From: RGIG3528 sp045598045
GTDB lineage: Bacteria; Bacillota; Clostridia; Lachnospirales; Lachnospiraceae
Direction of reading: 5' to 3'
Assembly (NCBI GenBank): GCA_045598045.1
Contig: JAZLLG010000005.1
Coordinates: 1 to 46,251, forward strand
Length of the DNA stretch: 46,251 nucleotides
Shown here one piece after another: positions 1-6,678 of the stretch. Below the pieces are notes generated by a model. It did not search any database and was not told where the DNA came from. It saw only the letters and a list, made by a program, of their open reading frames with translations. The translations under genes and the position numbers were made by a program. The stretch's first letter is position 1. Each line of letters opens with the position of its first letter.

Positions 1-36
1 TAGACCGATAATCAGCTTTCTCCTTAAATACTACTG

Positions 37-59
37 ACGGGGGCGTGACACGCTCCCGT
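37..59 (+). terminator. Probable terminator of a gene left of the window
   Basis: Arms 37-45 and 51-59 form a 9-bp G/C-rich stem (one G.T pair) with a five-base loop, followed by a loosely T-rich stretch rather than a clean T run. No gene upstream of it can be seen in the window. Confidence 0.45.
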
Positions 60-250
60 TATAGTTTATTAAGGGAAAAAGATTAGACAGATAGATTTAT
101 CTTTATGAGGAACAAAGAGTTTGGTATATTGGTATGGAAAATAATATGAAATTTTTAAAATATTTTTTAAAATGTTATCTAACCTATTGGTGTATTTAGC
201 AACTACTACTATGAAAGCTTTCAAAATACTTAAAGGAATCAAGAACAGAC

Positions 251-1795
251 ATGACTAAAGAATGCATTGACAAAATTATAGAGCAGAATATGGAGAAGAT
301 TTATCTATATTGTCTTCGTAAGGTAAGTAATACAACTGATGCAGAAGATTTGGCTTCGGATATTATTCTTGAACTGCTTAGATCATATACACATATTAAT
401 AATGACGGAGCTGTATATGGCTACCTTTGGTCGATTGCTAGTAACCTTTGTAATAATTACTGGCGCAAACAGTCGAGATACAGTTATGATGAATTACCGG
501 AAGAATATACAGGCTTGTATATTCCTACTCCCGATGAGGATTCGGATCAAAAAGAGGAGCTGGCAACGCTTCGGCGTGAGTTATCTCTTCTTAGTAATAA
601 TTATCGTGTGATTATGATTGATTTTTACTTCCACAATATGCGATGTGAGCAAATTGCAGTAAAAATGGGAATTTCAACTAACAATGTAAAACAATATCTG
701 TTCGAGGGAAGAAAGAAGGTAAAAATAGGCATGGATAAACAAAGAGAATATGGAACACATAGTTATGCTCCTGAAAAGTTTTCAATGAATTTTTGGGGAA
801 ATAGTTCAAAAGGATATTGGGAACTGTTTGAAAGAAAGCTTCCTGGGAATATTATGCTTGCTATATATGAAAAACCAATGACCTTGGAAGAACTTAGCCT
901 TGAAGTAGGAGTTGCAGTGCCGTATCTTGAGGACGAACTGGAGCCACTTGAAAAGTTCGAGGTTATAAGAAGAAAGGGTAATAAGTATTACAGTAATATT
1001 GTAATCTATGATTACAGTTGGATGGAAAAAATTCATGCTCGTTCAAAGAGTGTTTTGACAGAAAAGCTTGATGATATTATGGCTATGATTGACAAGGGCG
1101 TGGATGCTTTGGAAAAGAGCGATTATACCAATTATATGGATGATTTGAATGCAAGAAGATGGTTTATTCTTATGTTGCTTTTCTGGGAAGCGCAGCAAAC
1201 TTCTGAAGGGAAGATGAAAACACATCTTACATTTCCACTTCTAGCTAACGGAAGTAATGGCTATGTTATGGGGCAGCGTGGTGAATTCCCTATTGCAATT
1301 CACGGAATATATGGAATGTATGGACTTGAGAAAGGTTATATACGAGTTTTAAACTATAACATGTTGTCTGATATTGTATTGAGTCCATTTGAAAGAGGCC
1401 ATAGGGAAGTATTACTTGCGGCTGAAAATAGGGCTGCCGAAATGAACCAAGTTAGTGAGCTTCCTAAGCTTCTAGATATGAAAGTGGTTCGGATTGAAGA
1501 TGGAAAAATTATGCCATGTTATTCTGAAATCTCAGAAAAGGATTATCATAGTATCATGCAAGTGCTTGACTCAGAAATTGATTCATTGGCTGAGATTGCC
1601 GCGAAGATAAGGGATGATGCCGGTGATGAACTTTCTAGAAGCATTCCGTATGATATTAGCTGGGCAAAAGATATTGGCAGTATCGTGTCTATGTTCAGTA
1701 TATTAGAAAATATTGTGCCGGTAGTTCTTGAAAGTGGATATCTTACCAAGGGAAAAGACGGTCAAAATTTGACAACATTTTATTTCAAAAAATAA
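251..1795 (+). CDS. ECF-type RNA polymerase sigma factor with long C-terminal extension
   Basis: The first ~160 residues look like an ECF sigma factor: a region 2 helix block at about residues 12-75 (with the typical DAEDLASDI segment) and a region 4 helix-turn-helix at about 108-155. The usual ECF protein stops there; this one runs to 514 residues. Residues about 200-255 resemble a winged helix (leader ELSLEVGVAVPYLEDELEPL, then a basic strand pair), and the remaining ~260 residues are not recognised. No anti-sigma gene sits next to it, so the extension may be the sensing or inhibitory part (inference). The ribosome binding site is weak (AAAGGA at 232-237, about 13 nt from the ATG). A 15-codon upstream reading frame (211-258) overlaps the start and could affect translation. 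AT-rich, unlike the housekeeping genes further right. Confidence 0.75.
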   Translation: MTKECIDKIIEQNMEKIYLYCLRKVSNTTDAEDLASDIILELLRSYTHINNDGAVYGYLWSIASNLCNNYWRKQSRYSYDELPEEYTGLYIPTPDEDSDQKEELATLRRELSLLSNNYRVIMIDFYFHNMRCEQIAVKMGISTNNVKQYLFEGRKKVKIGMDKQREYGTHSYAPEKFSMNFWGNSSKGYWELFERKLPGNIMLAIYEKPMTLEELSLEVGVAVPYLEDELEPLEKFEVIRRKGNKYYSNIVIYDYSWMEKIHARSKSVLTEKLDDIMAMIDKGVDALEKSDYTNYMDDLNARRWFILMLLFWEAQQTSEGKMKTHLTFPLLANGSNGYVMGQRGEFPIAIHGIYGMYGLEKGYIRVLNYNMLSDIVLSPFERGHREVLLAAENRAAEMNQVSELPKLLDMKVVRIEDGKIMPCYSEISEKDYHSIMQVLDSEIDSLAEIAAKIRDDAGDELSRSIPYDISWAKDIGSIVSMFSILENIVPVVLESGYLTKGKDGQNLTTFYFKK

Positions 1796-1862
1796 ATACG
1801 ATAAGCACAAAAAATTTTGGGGGGCAAGTCGTAAAGTTAAATCAATAAGGATAAAGAATATA

Positions 1863-1890
1863 TTGATAAAATGACTGTTTTGTGTATAAT
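1863..1890 (+). promoter_or_regulatory. Sigma-A promoter of the type III antitoxin RNA
   Basis: -35 TTGATA at 1863-1868 and a perfect -10 TATAAT at 1885-1890 with a 16-nt spacer. The expected start of transcription is only a few bases before the first antitoxin repeat at 1901. Confidence 0.75.
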
Positions 1891-1900
1891 ATATTTAGTA

Positions 1901-1975
1901 GGTGATGCACAGCCTTATAAATGAGCGAGTTATAAGTGGGTGATGCACAGCCCTCAAATGAGCGAGTTATCAGCA
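1901..1975 (+). ncRNA. Type III antitoxin RNA: two tandem 37-38-nt repeats
   Basis: Two direct repeats lie between a promoter and a terminator: 1901-1938 (38 nt) and 1939-1975 (37 nt). Both begin GGTGATGCACAGCC and share AATGAGCGAGTTAT; they differ in a few bases. The first repeat can also form a 7-bp stem (1914-1920 with 1930-1936). In ToxIN/AbiQ systems such repeats are transcribed, cut by the toxin into single units and fold into pseudoknots that hold the toxin inactive. Two repeats is near the low end for known antitoxins. Assignment rests on the layout and on the ToxN-like gene just downstream; pseudoknot folding was not computed. Confidence 0.8.
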
Positions 1976-2001
1976 GGGACAAGATTTCTTGTCCCTGTTT
2001 T
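1975..2001 (+). terminator. Terminator between antitoxin RNA and toxin gene
   Basis: Perfect 9-bp stem (1975-1983 with 1988-1996), loop of four, then GTTTT. In type III systems a leaky terminator at this place sets the excess of antitoxin RNA over toxin mRNA. Confidence 0.85.
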
Positions 2002-2018
2002 ACATTATGAGGAGGTAT

Positions 2019-2501
2019 ATGAGGGGACTAAAGATTTATGAAGTCGATTCCAGATACATTAAGTTCTTATCTGGATTTCAAGAACACATTTTTTCTTCTG
2101 AGGGAGAAAAGAGCGGAAGAAAGTACATTGGTATTATCTTAGAAATAAATGGATTTAAGTATTTTACTCCGTTGTCTTCTTTTAAGGCAAAACATAAGAA
2201 GATGAATGAGGGCGTTGATTTTATAAAAATTAAGGATTACGCTGTCATTAATATAAATAATATGATTCCGGTGCCTGACGGAGTATACACGTTAGTTGAT
2301 GTAAATGGTACGAGTGATCCACACTACAAGTTTTTATTACAAGCTGAAAGCCGAGAGATAAATAAACAGAAAAATAGAATACTTAAGAACGCAGATATAG
2401 TTTATAAGCATAAATTACGTAATGGTGATAGTACATCGTTAGCAAAGAGAACAAACGATTTTATAGTACTTGAGAAGGCTTGTAAAGATTATTGCTATTA
2501 A
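2019..2501 (+). CDS. ToxN/AbiQ-family type III toxin, endoribonuclease
   Basis: 160 residues, the usual size for ToxN/AbiQ. The N-terminal run LKIYEVDSRYIKFL, the block YIGIILEINGFKYFTPLSS followed by a Lys/His-rich turn (K..H), and a central NMIPVPD strand all follow the pattern of ToxN and AbiQ. Members of this family are sequence-selective endoribonucleases that are freed from their RNA antitoxin during phage infection and stop growth. The start at 2019 is chosen because GGAGG lies at 2011-2015 and the family usually begins within a few residues of the K-x-Y motif; an earlier in-frame ATG at 2007 would lie upstream of that site. Coding begins 22 nt after the antitoxin terminator stem. Confidence 0.85.
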   Translation: MRGLKIYEVDSRYIKFLSGFQEHIFSSEGEKSGRKYIGIILEINGFKYFTPLSSFKAKHKKMNEGVDFIKIKDYAVININNMIPVPDGVYTLVDVNGTSDPHYKFLLQAESREINKQKNRILKNADIVYKHKLRNGDSTSLAKRTNDFIVLEKACKDYCY

Positions 2502-2510
2502 CTTACCATC

Positions 2511-2623
2511 GTCCTCGAGAGCCCTGGGCAGCCCTCGGTACGACACAGGTAAGCAACAAATGCTTTGAAAAATGCCCATTTTTCGTTACTTTCACAGCTT
2601 GATAAGTTCTCAAAGAGATAAGG
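2511..2623. repeat. 113-bp dispersed repeat, copy 1
   Basis: Matches 5352-5464 base for base in length with 11 differences by my count (about 90% identity), seven of them clustered near the right end. It starts GTCCTCGAGA, contains CCTCGGTA.GACACAGGTAA and ends CAAAGAGATAAGG. It lies just after the toxin gene; copy 2 lies after the 4910-5221 gene, so the two copies bracket the XRE-ImmA-DUF4417 block. No intact reading frame is evident in either copy. Confidence 0.85.
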
Positions 2624-2668
2624 ATTGCACAACGTATTACGTCTTTGGACAATTCAATACGATTCATT

Positions 2669-2700
2669 ACACCTCAGGACTTTGGGTCTGGGGTGTTTTT
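2669..2700 (+). terminator. Rho-independent terminator before the XRE module
   Basis: Arms 2669-2677 and 2688-2696 (ACACCTCAG / CTGGGGTGT, one G.T pair), ten-base loop, then a run of Ts to 2700. It would end transcripts from the toxin side. Confidence 0.7.
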
Positions 2701-2711
2701 ATGAAAAAGAA

Positions 2712-2727
2712 ATTGCAAAACTGCAAT
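2712..2727. promoter_or_regulatory. Probable operator for the XRE repressor
   Basis: Perfect inverted repeat ATTGCA-AAAC-TGCAAT just upstream of the XRE promoter. A third TGCAAT half-site lies at 2743-2748, between the -35 and -10 boxes. The placement is what one expects of an autoregulating XRE repressor; binding is inferred. Confidence 0.6.
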
Positions 2728-2735
2728 CAAATATA

Positions 2736-2764
2736 TTGACAATGCAATAACAAGAAGCTATAAT
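2736..2764 (+). promoter_or_regulatory. Consensus sigma-A promoter of the XRE-ImmA operon
   Basis: -35 TTGACA at 2736-2741 and -10 TATAAT at 2759-2764 with a 17-nt spacer: a full consensus match. The first gene starts 37 nt after the -10. Confidence 0.85.
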
Positions 2765-2800
2765 ACAAGATATAGGGAAGGAAAAAGAGGAGGACACAAA

Positions 2801-3118
2801 ATGAGTTGGAAGGAAAAAGTAACAGAGCTGATGAAACAGAGAAACATAACGCAGAAGCAATTGTCTCAATTAAGCGGGATTACGGAGAGTTCTATTTCCA
2901 GATATCTTCATAGTGAGCAGAGACCTCGAATGGACATTGTGGTAAATGTTGCAAAGGCTTTACATGTTGAAACAGAGTATTTGCTTGATGACAGTGAAAG
3001 AGGCGAATCGGCATACTCATCAATAGCAACTGCGATTGCTCGTAAAGGTAATGAGTTGACTGCTGAAGAAAAGAATCAGCTTATCGCGTTGATTTTAGGA
3101 GCAAAAAAAGATGTATAG
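2801..3118 (+). CDS. XRE-family transcriptional repressor
   Basis: 105 residues. An XRE/Cro-C1 helix-turn-helix occupies about residues 5-62 (QKQLSQLSGITESSISRYLH, then the helix with a leucine-rich end at VAKALHVETEYLL). The last ~35 residues are helical and may serve for dimerisation. An AGGAGG site lies at 2789-2793 region upstream of the ATG. The stop overlaps the start of the metallopeptidase gene by 8 nt, a pairing known from ICEBs1 (ImmR/ImmA) and many phages, where the peptidase cleaves the repressor and induces the element. That this pair controls the genes up to 5221 is inference. Confidence 0.9.
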   Translation: MSWKEKVTELMKQRNITQKQLSQLSGITESSISRYLHSEQRPRMDIVVNVAKALHVETEYLLDDSERGESAYSSIATAIARKGNELTAEEKNQLIALILGAKKDV

Positions 3119-3707
3119 AACTGGTGAAATCTATGATGATATAAAGAAAACGATAATCGATATTTATATTGATTATGGTATATCCGGATTCCCTATTGAT
3201 GAGACCTCTGTTTGTAGAAAGATGGGAGTAGCGTTGATTCCATACACCAATTATGGCAAGGAAGATAGAAAACTATTGCTAAAAAAATCACAACATGGCT
3301 TTTATGTTCCAGGAACAGCAGATAATTCTCCAACGTTTTTTTACAATGATTTGTATGAGTCGAAAGGGGCGCAGAGGTTAACTGTTTTTCATGAATTAAA
3401 GCATTATGTATATGAAGACAGCGACGATGAAGATGATGATCTTGCTGTTTTTTTTGCCAGATATTTTATGTGCCCAATACCGTACTTGCTTCTAAAAAAG
3501 ATTGATACCCCAAACGAGATAGTATCGGTATTTGGAACAAGCCTTGAGGCGGCTTATAATGTGTATTCCAATCTTCTCAACCGAAGAAAGAAATACGGTT
3601 ATCATCTATTTGATTATGAAATAGCACTTATCAATCATTTAGAACCGGTATTGTTGGAAGTTTATTCAAAAGAAAAGGAGAGTGATGAAATATATGAGGG
3701 TAAATAA
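3111..3707 (+). CDS. ImmA/IrrE-family metallopeptidase
   Basis: 198 residues. The zinc site HELKH sits at residues 94-98 (HExxH), followed by an acidic stretch (DSDDEDDD) and the helix ARYFMCPIPYLL typical of the family. ImmA-type enzymes cut a partner repressor when a stress or cell-cell signal appears. The gene overlaps the XRE gene by 8 nt and is surely translated with it. The end of the gene (3684 onward) also contains a good AGGAG-ATG for a 17-codon frame of unknown meaning. Confidence 0.9.
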   Translation: MYRTGEIYDDIKKTIIDIYIDYGISGFPIDETSVCRKMGVALIPYTNYGKEDRKLLLKKSQHGFYVPGTADNSPTFFYNDLYESKGAQRLTVFHELKHYVYEDSDDEDDDLAVFFARYFMCPIPYLLLKKIDTPNEIVSVFGTSLEAAYNVYSNLLNRRKKYGYHLFDYEIALINHLEPVLLEVYSKEKESDEIYEGK

Positions 3708-3715
3708 AAAACGCA

Positions 3716-3894
3716 TTGAAAACTGTTGGAGCAGTTGACAATACGTTTAGTATCTCGGAAAAGCTATTAACAAATCCAAGTGTGGTTACTTGAATAATAG
3801 CATTTCCTCGTAACCATGTCAATTAGCAGAATGCACAAAACTGATTGACTTTGTTTTTGGATTAGGCTCGTTAGTCGGAAAGAATATGAGGTAA
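3716..3894 (+). pseudogene. Possible decayed small gene between ImmA and DUF4417
   Basis: Two short open stretches read like protein: 3716-3793 (25 residues from a TTG, ending in NPSVVT) and about 3809-3894 (ends LIDFVFGLGSLVGKNMR). They are in different places of a broken frame and have no clear own start. I do not recognise the family. It could equally be chance coding in a 190-nt spacer. Confidence 0.25.
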
Positions 3895-3898
3895 TGTT

Positions 3899-4522
3899 AT
3901 GACGAGTATTGAAATGCGTGGAAACGCTTTGTTTAGTCGAAATTCTTTTGCTGTAGCGGGAGAATGGCAGATTCCCATTGTGGATCGGCAGAAAATTGAT
4001 CTTGATTCCATTGATTTGATTGCATATTCGGATATAAGGTCAAATGACAGTGAAGTGAATAAAAAGAAAGGGGTACATTTTTTTATCGATGATTATCGAT
4101 TTGAAGGTGTATACCGAAATCCGGAGCAGTCTCTGGGACGTCTTTCACAGTATAGTTTTTTATTGACTCCGGATTATTCTACATATTCGGATATGAACTA
4201 TTGGCGGCAACTGGAGAGTGTTGCTCACAGCCGTTGGGTTGGAGCTTTTTGGCAGGATCAGGGGCAGATTGTCATCCCGACAATAAGCTGGAGTGACAGA
4301 AAAAGCTTTGAGTTTTGCTTTGACGGAGTGGAGAAGCATTCAATTGTAGCGATTGGGATGATTGGATGTAAACATTCGAAAAATGAATTTATGTATGGTT
4401 ATAATGAGATGCTTAACCATATTGAACCAGACGCTATCATTTGCTTCGGAGAACCTTTTAAGGAGATGGAAGGTTACATTATTCCAGTTGATTACCATAA
4501 ATCCAGAAAGGTGGTGCGGTAA
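3899..4522 (+). CDS. DUF4417 family protein
   Basis: 207 residues without signal peptide or membrane segment. The arrangement is that of DUF4417: an early conserved segment with HFFIDDYRFE, then a QYSFLLTPDYS block, a middle WVGAFWQDQG segment, GxIGC near residue 155 and a C-terminal IICFGEPFKEM. DUF4417 proteins are common on phages, plasmids and ICEs of Firmicutes; their function is unknown. GAGG at 3888-3891 supports the ATG at 3899. The stop overlaps the next start by 1 nt (TAATG). Confidence 0.75.
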   Translation: MTSIEMRGNALFSRNSFAVAGEWQIPIVDRQKIDLDSIDLIAYSDIRSNDSEVNKKKGVHFFIDDYRFEGVYRNPEQSLGRLSQYSFLLTPDYSTYSDMNYWRQLESVAHSRWVGAFWQDQGQIVIPTISWSDRKSFEFCFDGVEKHSIVAIGMIGCKHSKNEFMYGYNEMLNHIEPDAIICFGEPFKEMEGYIIPVDYHKSRKVVR

Positions 4523-4950
4523 TGGGCGGAAGAGGAAGCAGTACTGGTATTAGTACAAAAGGTAAAATGTATGGAACCGAGTATAAATCGTTATTAACTT
4601 CTGGCAATATCAAATTTGTGGTACCGACAGCAAGTAATACTACAGCACCGATGGAGACGATGACGAAGAATCGAGTGTATGTTACTTTAGATGGAAATGG
4701 TGACCCTAAGTTTATTTCGTACTATGATCGGGAAAATAAGCGCACGAAACAAATCGACTTAGATAAGCCGCATTTGGGGGTTTCACCTCATACCCATCAT
4801 GGATACAACCATAATGAGAATGACACAGATAAAGGTTTTGCTCATTTGACTACGAAGGAAAAGGCAATGGTAGATCGTGTAATCAATACGTGGAAGGGAG
4901 AGAAGAGCAATGCTTGGAGCAGATGGACTCGCAGGAAAAAATCTGGTTAA
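4522..4950 (+). CDS. Small GGRGSS-type phage/ICE-associated protein
   Basis: 142 residues, basic. It opens with the glycine/serine motif MGGRGSSTG found at the start of many short phage- and ICE-linked proteins in Firmicutes and at internal points of some phage head-morphogenesis proteins. A histidine cluster PHTHHGYNHNEND at about residue 90 and a final helix (LTTKEKAMVDRV) are the visible landmarks. The histidine cluster could be a catalytic or metal site, which would fit a toxin-like C-terminal domain, but this is speculative. Translationally coupled to DUF4417 (1-nt overlap) and overlapping the next gene by 41 nt. Confidence 0.55.
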   Translation: MGGRGSSTGISTKGKMYGTEYKSLLTSGNIKFVVPTASNTTAPMETMTKNRVYVTLDGNGDPKFISYYDRENKRTKQIDLDKPHLGVSPHTHHGYNHNENDTDKGFAHLTTKEKAMVDRVINTWKGEKSNAWSRWTRRKKSG

Positions 4951-5221
4951 GCTTACATGGGAGCAATTTCAAGAATGGCAGCGATGGGATGAATTTCCTG
5001 AAAAAAGTGATAATCCTCCTATGACAGTAGATATGTCATTTGTCTATCGTGATAGGGTATACTATCTCGATATTGTAAATCATGAGTTTGCCATATTAAC
5101 TGAGGAGTGGCAACCGGTAGAGACCGATGCTAATTTCTTGAAATTGGTGACAAAGCCAATAGAGAAATGGGATGGAAGGACCTTTTGTGAATTAATCGAA
5201 GAGATGCGTTTTGTAGACTGA
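4910..5221 (+). CDS. Small acidic protein of unknown function
   Basis: 103 residues, rich in Asp/Glu and Trp (TWEQFQEWQRWDEFP). No domain recognised. The start at 4910 lies inside the preceding gene, preceded by GGGAG at about 4896-4900. The 41-nt overlap with the basic neighbour suggests coordinated synthesis; an acidic partner next to a basic protein is also the pattern of an immunity or antitoxin protein, but nothing beyond charge and position supports that. Confidence 0.55.
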   Translation: MLGADGLAGKNLVKLTWEQFQEWQRWDEFPEKSDNPPMTVDMSFVYRDRVYYLDIVNHEFAILTEEWQPVETDANFLKLVTKPIEKWDGRTFCELIEEMRFVD

Positions 5222-5351
5222 GTTAGTCTTTGAATGACATATTACTGTCATTTAGGAGAATTGCACAGTTGGCATAAACGACATGTAATTATGAAAATAG
5301 TGGGAGCTGATCCAATGCGACTAGCTACCCACTAACCATAATATTCCTGTT
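5222..5351. other. Non-coding spacer with two hairpins
   Basis: Start of a 760-nt stretch without a recognised gene (5222-5981). A 7-bp hairpin lies at 5233-5252 right after the stop of the 4910 gene, and a second at 5299-5333 (AGTGGG/CCCACT extended by AGCT/AGCT around a one-base bulge). Neither is followed by a T run, so they are not classic terminators. The rest of the stretch holds repeat copy 2, the 53-nt array and a short third repeat trace, listed separately. Confidence 0.4.
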
Positions 5352-5464
5352 GTCCTCGAGAACCCTGGGCAGCCCTCGGTAAGACACAGGTAAGCAACAA
5401 ATGCTTTGAAAAATGCCCATTTTACGGTACTTTCACAATGCTAAAAGATCTCAAAGAGATAAGG
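5352..5464. repeat. 113-bp dispersed repeat, copy 2
   Basis: Same length as copy 1 at 2511-2623 and about 90% identical. It ends 14 nt before the first unit of the 53-nt array. Same orientation as copy 1, so the 2.8 kb in between is flanked by direct repeats and could in principle be lost or amplified by recombination. Confidence 0.85.
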
Positions 5465-5478
5465 TCCAGGGACTCTGG

Positions 5479-5743
5479 TATCCTAATGTTAATGGGAAGC
5501 GACAGCATAGGATACGGAAAAACGGCGGTGGTATCCTAAAGTACATGAGAAGCAGCGTAATAGGACATGAAAAGACGAAGTGTGTATCCTAAAGAGTTTT
5601 AGAAGGGACAAATTAGGATATGCAAATGAATTTCCTGTATCCTAAAGATTGTGAAATAGTGCGGAGTAGTAGATGAGATAGTTTTGAGTGTATCCTAAGA
5701 AGGGACAAAAACGGGCAAGAAGGATACGATACGAATGCATTGC
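5479..5743. repeat. Array of five 53-nt units with paired TATCCTAA / TAGGATA boxes
   Basis: TATCCTAA starts at 5479, 5532, 5585, 5638 and 5691: an exact 53-nt period. A reverse-complement box stands exactly 29 nt after each: TAGGATA at 5508 and 5614, TAGGACA at 5561, AAGGATA at 5720; in unit 4 (5667) it is degraded to TAGTAGA. GAAG occurs at offset 17 in units 1-3. The rest of each unit has diverged. 53 is not a multiple of three and no frame runs through. The boxes could pair as a 7-bp stem with a 22-nt loop, or be protein sites on one face of DNA (53 bp is close to five helical turns). Function unknown. Confidence 0.85.
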
Positions 5744-5811
5744 CATAGTTATGCTTAATAAATATGTGATGATGCCTTTTGCATTAGGTGTAAGAATGGT
5801 ATGTATGATTG

Positions 5812-5820
5812 TGATATACT
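5812..5820 (+). promoter_or_regulatory. Possible extended -10 promoter for the HD-domain gene
   Basis: TGATATACT is an extended -10 element (TGn-TATACT). No good -35 stands 17 nt upstream. It would give a 5' leader of about 155 nt ahead of 5982, which includes a possible hairpin (5913-5920 with 5941-5948). Confidence 0.35.
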
Positions 5821-5854
5821 GGATACATCAAACATTAATTGCGGAGACCTCTTC

Positions 5855-5869
5855 GTAAGGCACAGGTAA
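5855..5869. repeat. Short third trace of the dispersed repeat
   Basis: GTAAGGCACAGGTAA resembles the GTAAGACACAGGTAA core of the 113-bp repeats (one difference from copy 2). The sequence around it shares CCTC just upstream, then diverges. It may be a worn third copy placed before the HD-domain gene, or a chance match. Confidence 0.4.
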
Positions 5870-5981
5870 AAAGCGAATATAGCAGATTTGTAAATTTTAC
5901 CAATCATTGACAGTGGACAGACTAATCCCGTGTCGTCGACCTGTTCACGTTTTCAGAAGTCAATAAAAGTAGGAGGCATAT

Positions 5982-6611
5982 ATGTTACCTGCATTAGAAG
6001 AAGCTATCAGGGAATTGCATACAGCAGAAGAATTAAATCCGGGACCATGGGTGAAACATTCTGAAAATGTTGGGATTGCAGCGAAAAACATAGCACATCT
6101 TGTTCCGGAACTTGATGAAAATAAAGCATACATTTTAGGACTATTACATGACATAGGAAGAAGAGTTGGGATTGTAAATATACCTAAACATGTGTATGAA
6201 GGATATAAGTATTGCATGAAAATGGGCTGGGATGAAGCTGCAAGGATTTGCATGACGCACTCTTATGTTTTTATGAAAGACGAATTTGATTATGAGCCTG
6301 AAACGTTTGAAGAAAAAGAAATTAAGAAATATATTGTTTCGTTAGGAGAGGCGGATTTATATGATAAACTTATTCAGATGTGTGATGCATTAGCAACAGA
6401 CTACGGCTTTGTAATTTTAGAAAAAAGATTTGTAGATGTTACAAGACGATATGGAATAATGGAAGATTATATTAAAGGATGGGATATAACATTTGGGACA
6501 AAAGAAATGTTTGAAGAAAAAATGGGGTGTTCCATATATGATGTACTTCCGGATATTGGGAGAACAACTTTATTAAGTCCTAAGCCTTGGACACCGCCCG
6601 ATAAGGGATAA
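5982..6611 (+). CDS. HD-domain metal-dependent phosphohydrolase
   Basis: 209 residues. The HD superfamily residues are in place: H26, the H56-D57 pair in GLLHDIGRR, a histidine in CMTHSY near residue 88 and an aspartate in MCDALA near 148. Such proteins hydrolyse phosphate esters, often of nucleotides; the substrate cannot be told from sequence. A ribosome site AGGAGG lies 6-7 nt before the ATG. It stands alone with about 65 nt to the GNAT gene in the same direction, so the two may be co-transcribed. Confidence 0.8.
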   Translation: MLPALEEAIRELHTAEELNPGPWVKHSENVGIAAKNIAHLVPELDENKAYILGLLHDIGRRVGIVNIPKHVYEGYKYCMKMGWDEAARICMTHSYVFMKDEFDYEPETFEEKEIKKYIVSLGEADLYDKLIQMCDALATDYGFVILEKRFVDVTRRYGIMEDYIKGWDITFGTKEMFEEKMGCSIYDVLPDIGRTTLLSPKPWTPPDKG

Positions 6612-6678
6612 AATGAATAACAGACATCCTTATAAATCCTTGATCAATATCTGATTTTTGTGAAACAGAGGTGCTTTG

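Noticed and set aside
1796..1862. Antitoxin repeat or gene between the sigma factor and the type III locus
   Set aside because: No further copy of the repeat and no frame with a start signal is seen there.
2511..2623. tRNA gene or tRNA-type attachment site in the 113-bp repeat
   Set aside because: No cloverleaf can be drawn: there is no acceptor stem pairing of the ends and no TTCGA-type arm at the right distance.
3631..3822. A minus-strand gene opposite the ImmA end
   Set aside because: No ribosome site or recognisable protein; it is the shadow of the coding strand.
5479..5743. CRISPR array
   Set aside because: The shared part is only eight bases plus an opposing box, with no 25-35-nt repeat and no cas gene in the window.
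5479..5743. A second type III antitoxin RNA
   Set aside because: There is no toxin-like gene next to it, the units are longer and much more diverged, and the nearest gene (HD domain) is 240 nt away after other features.
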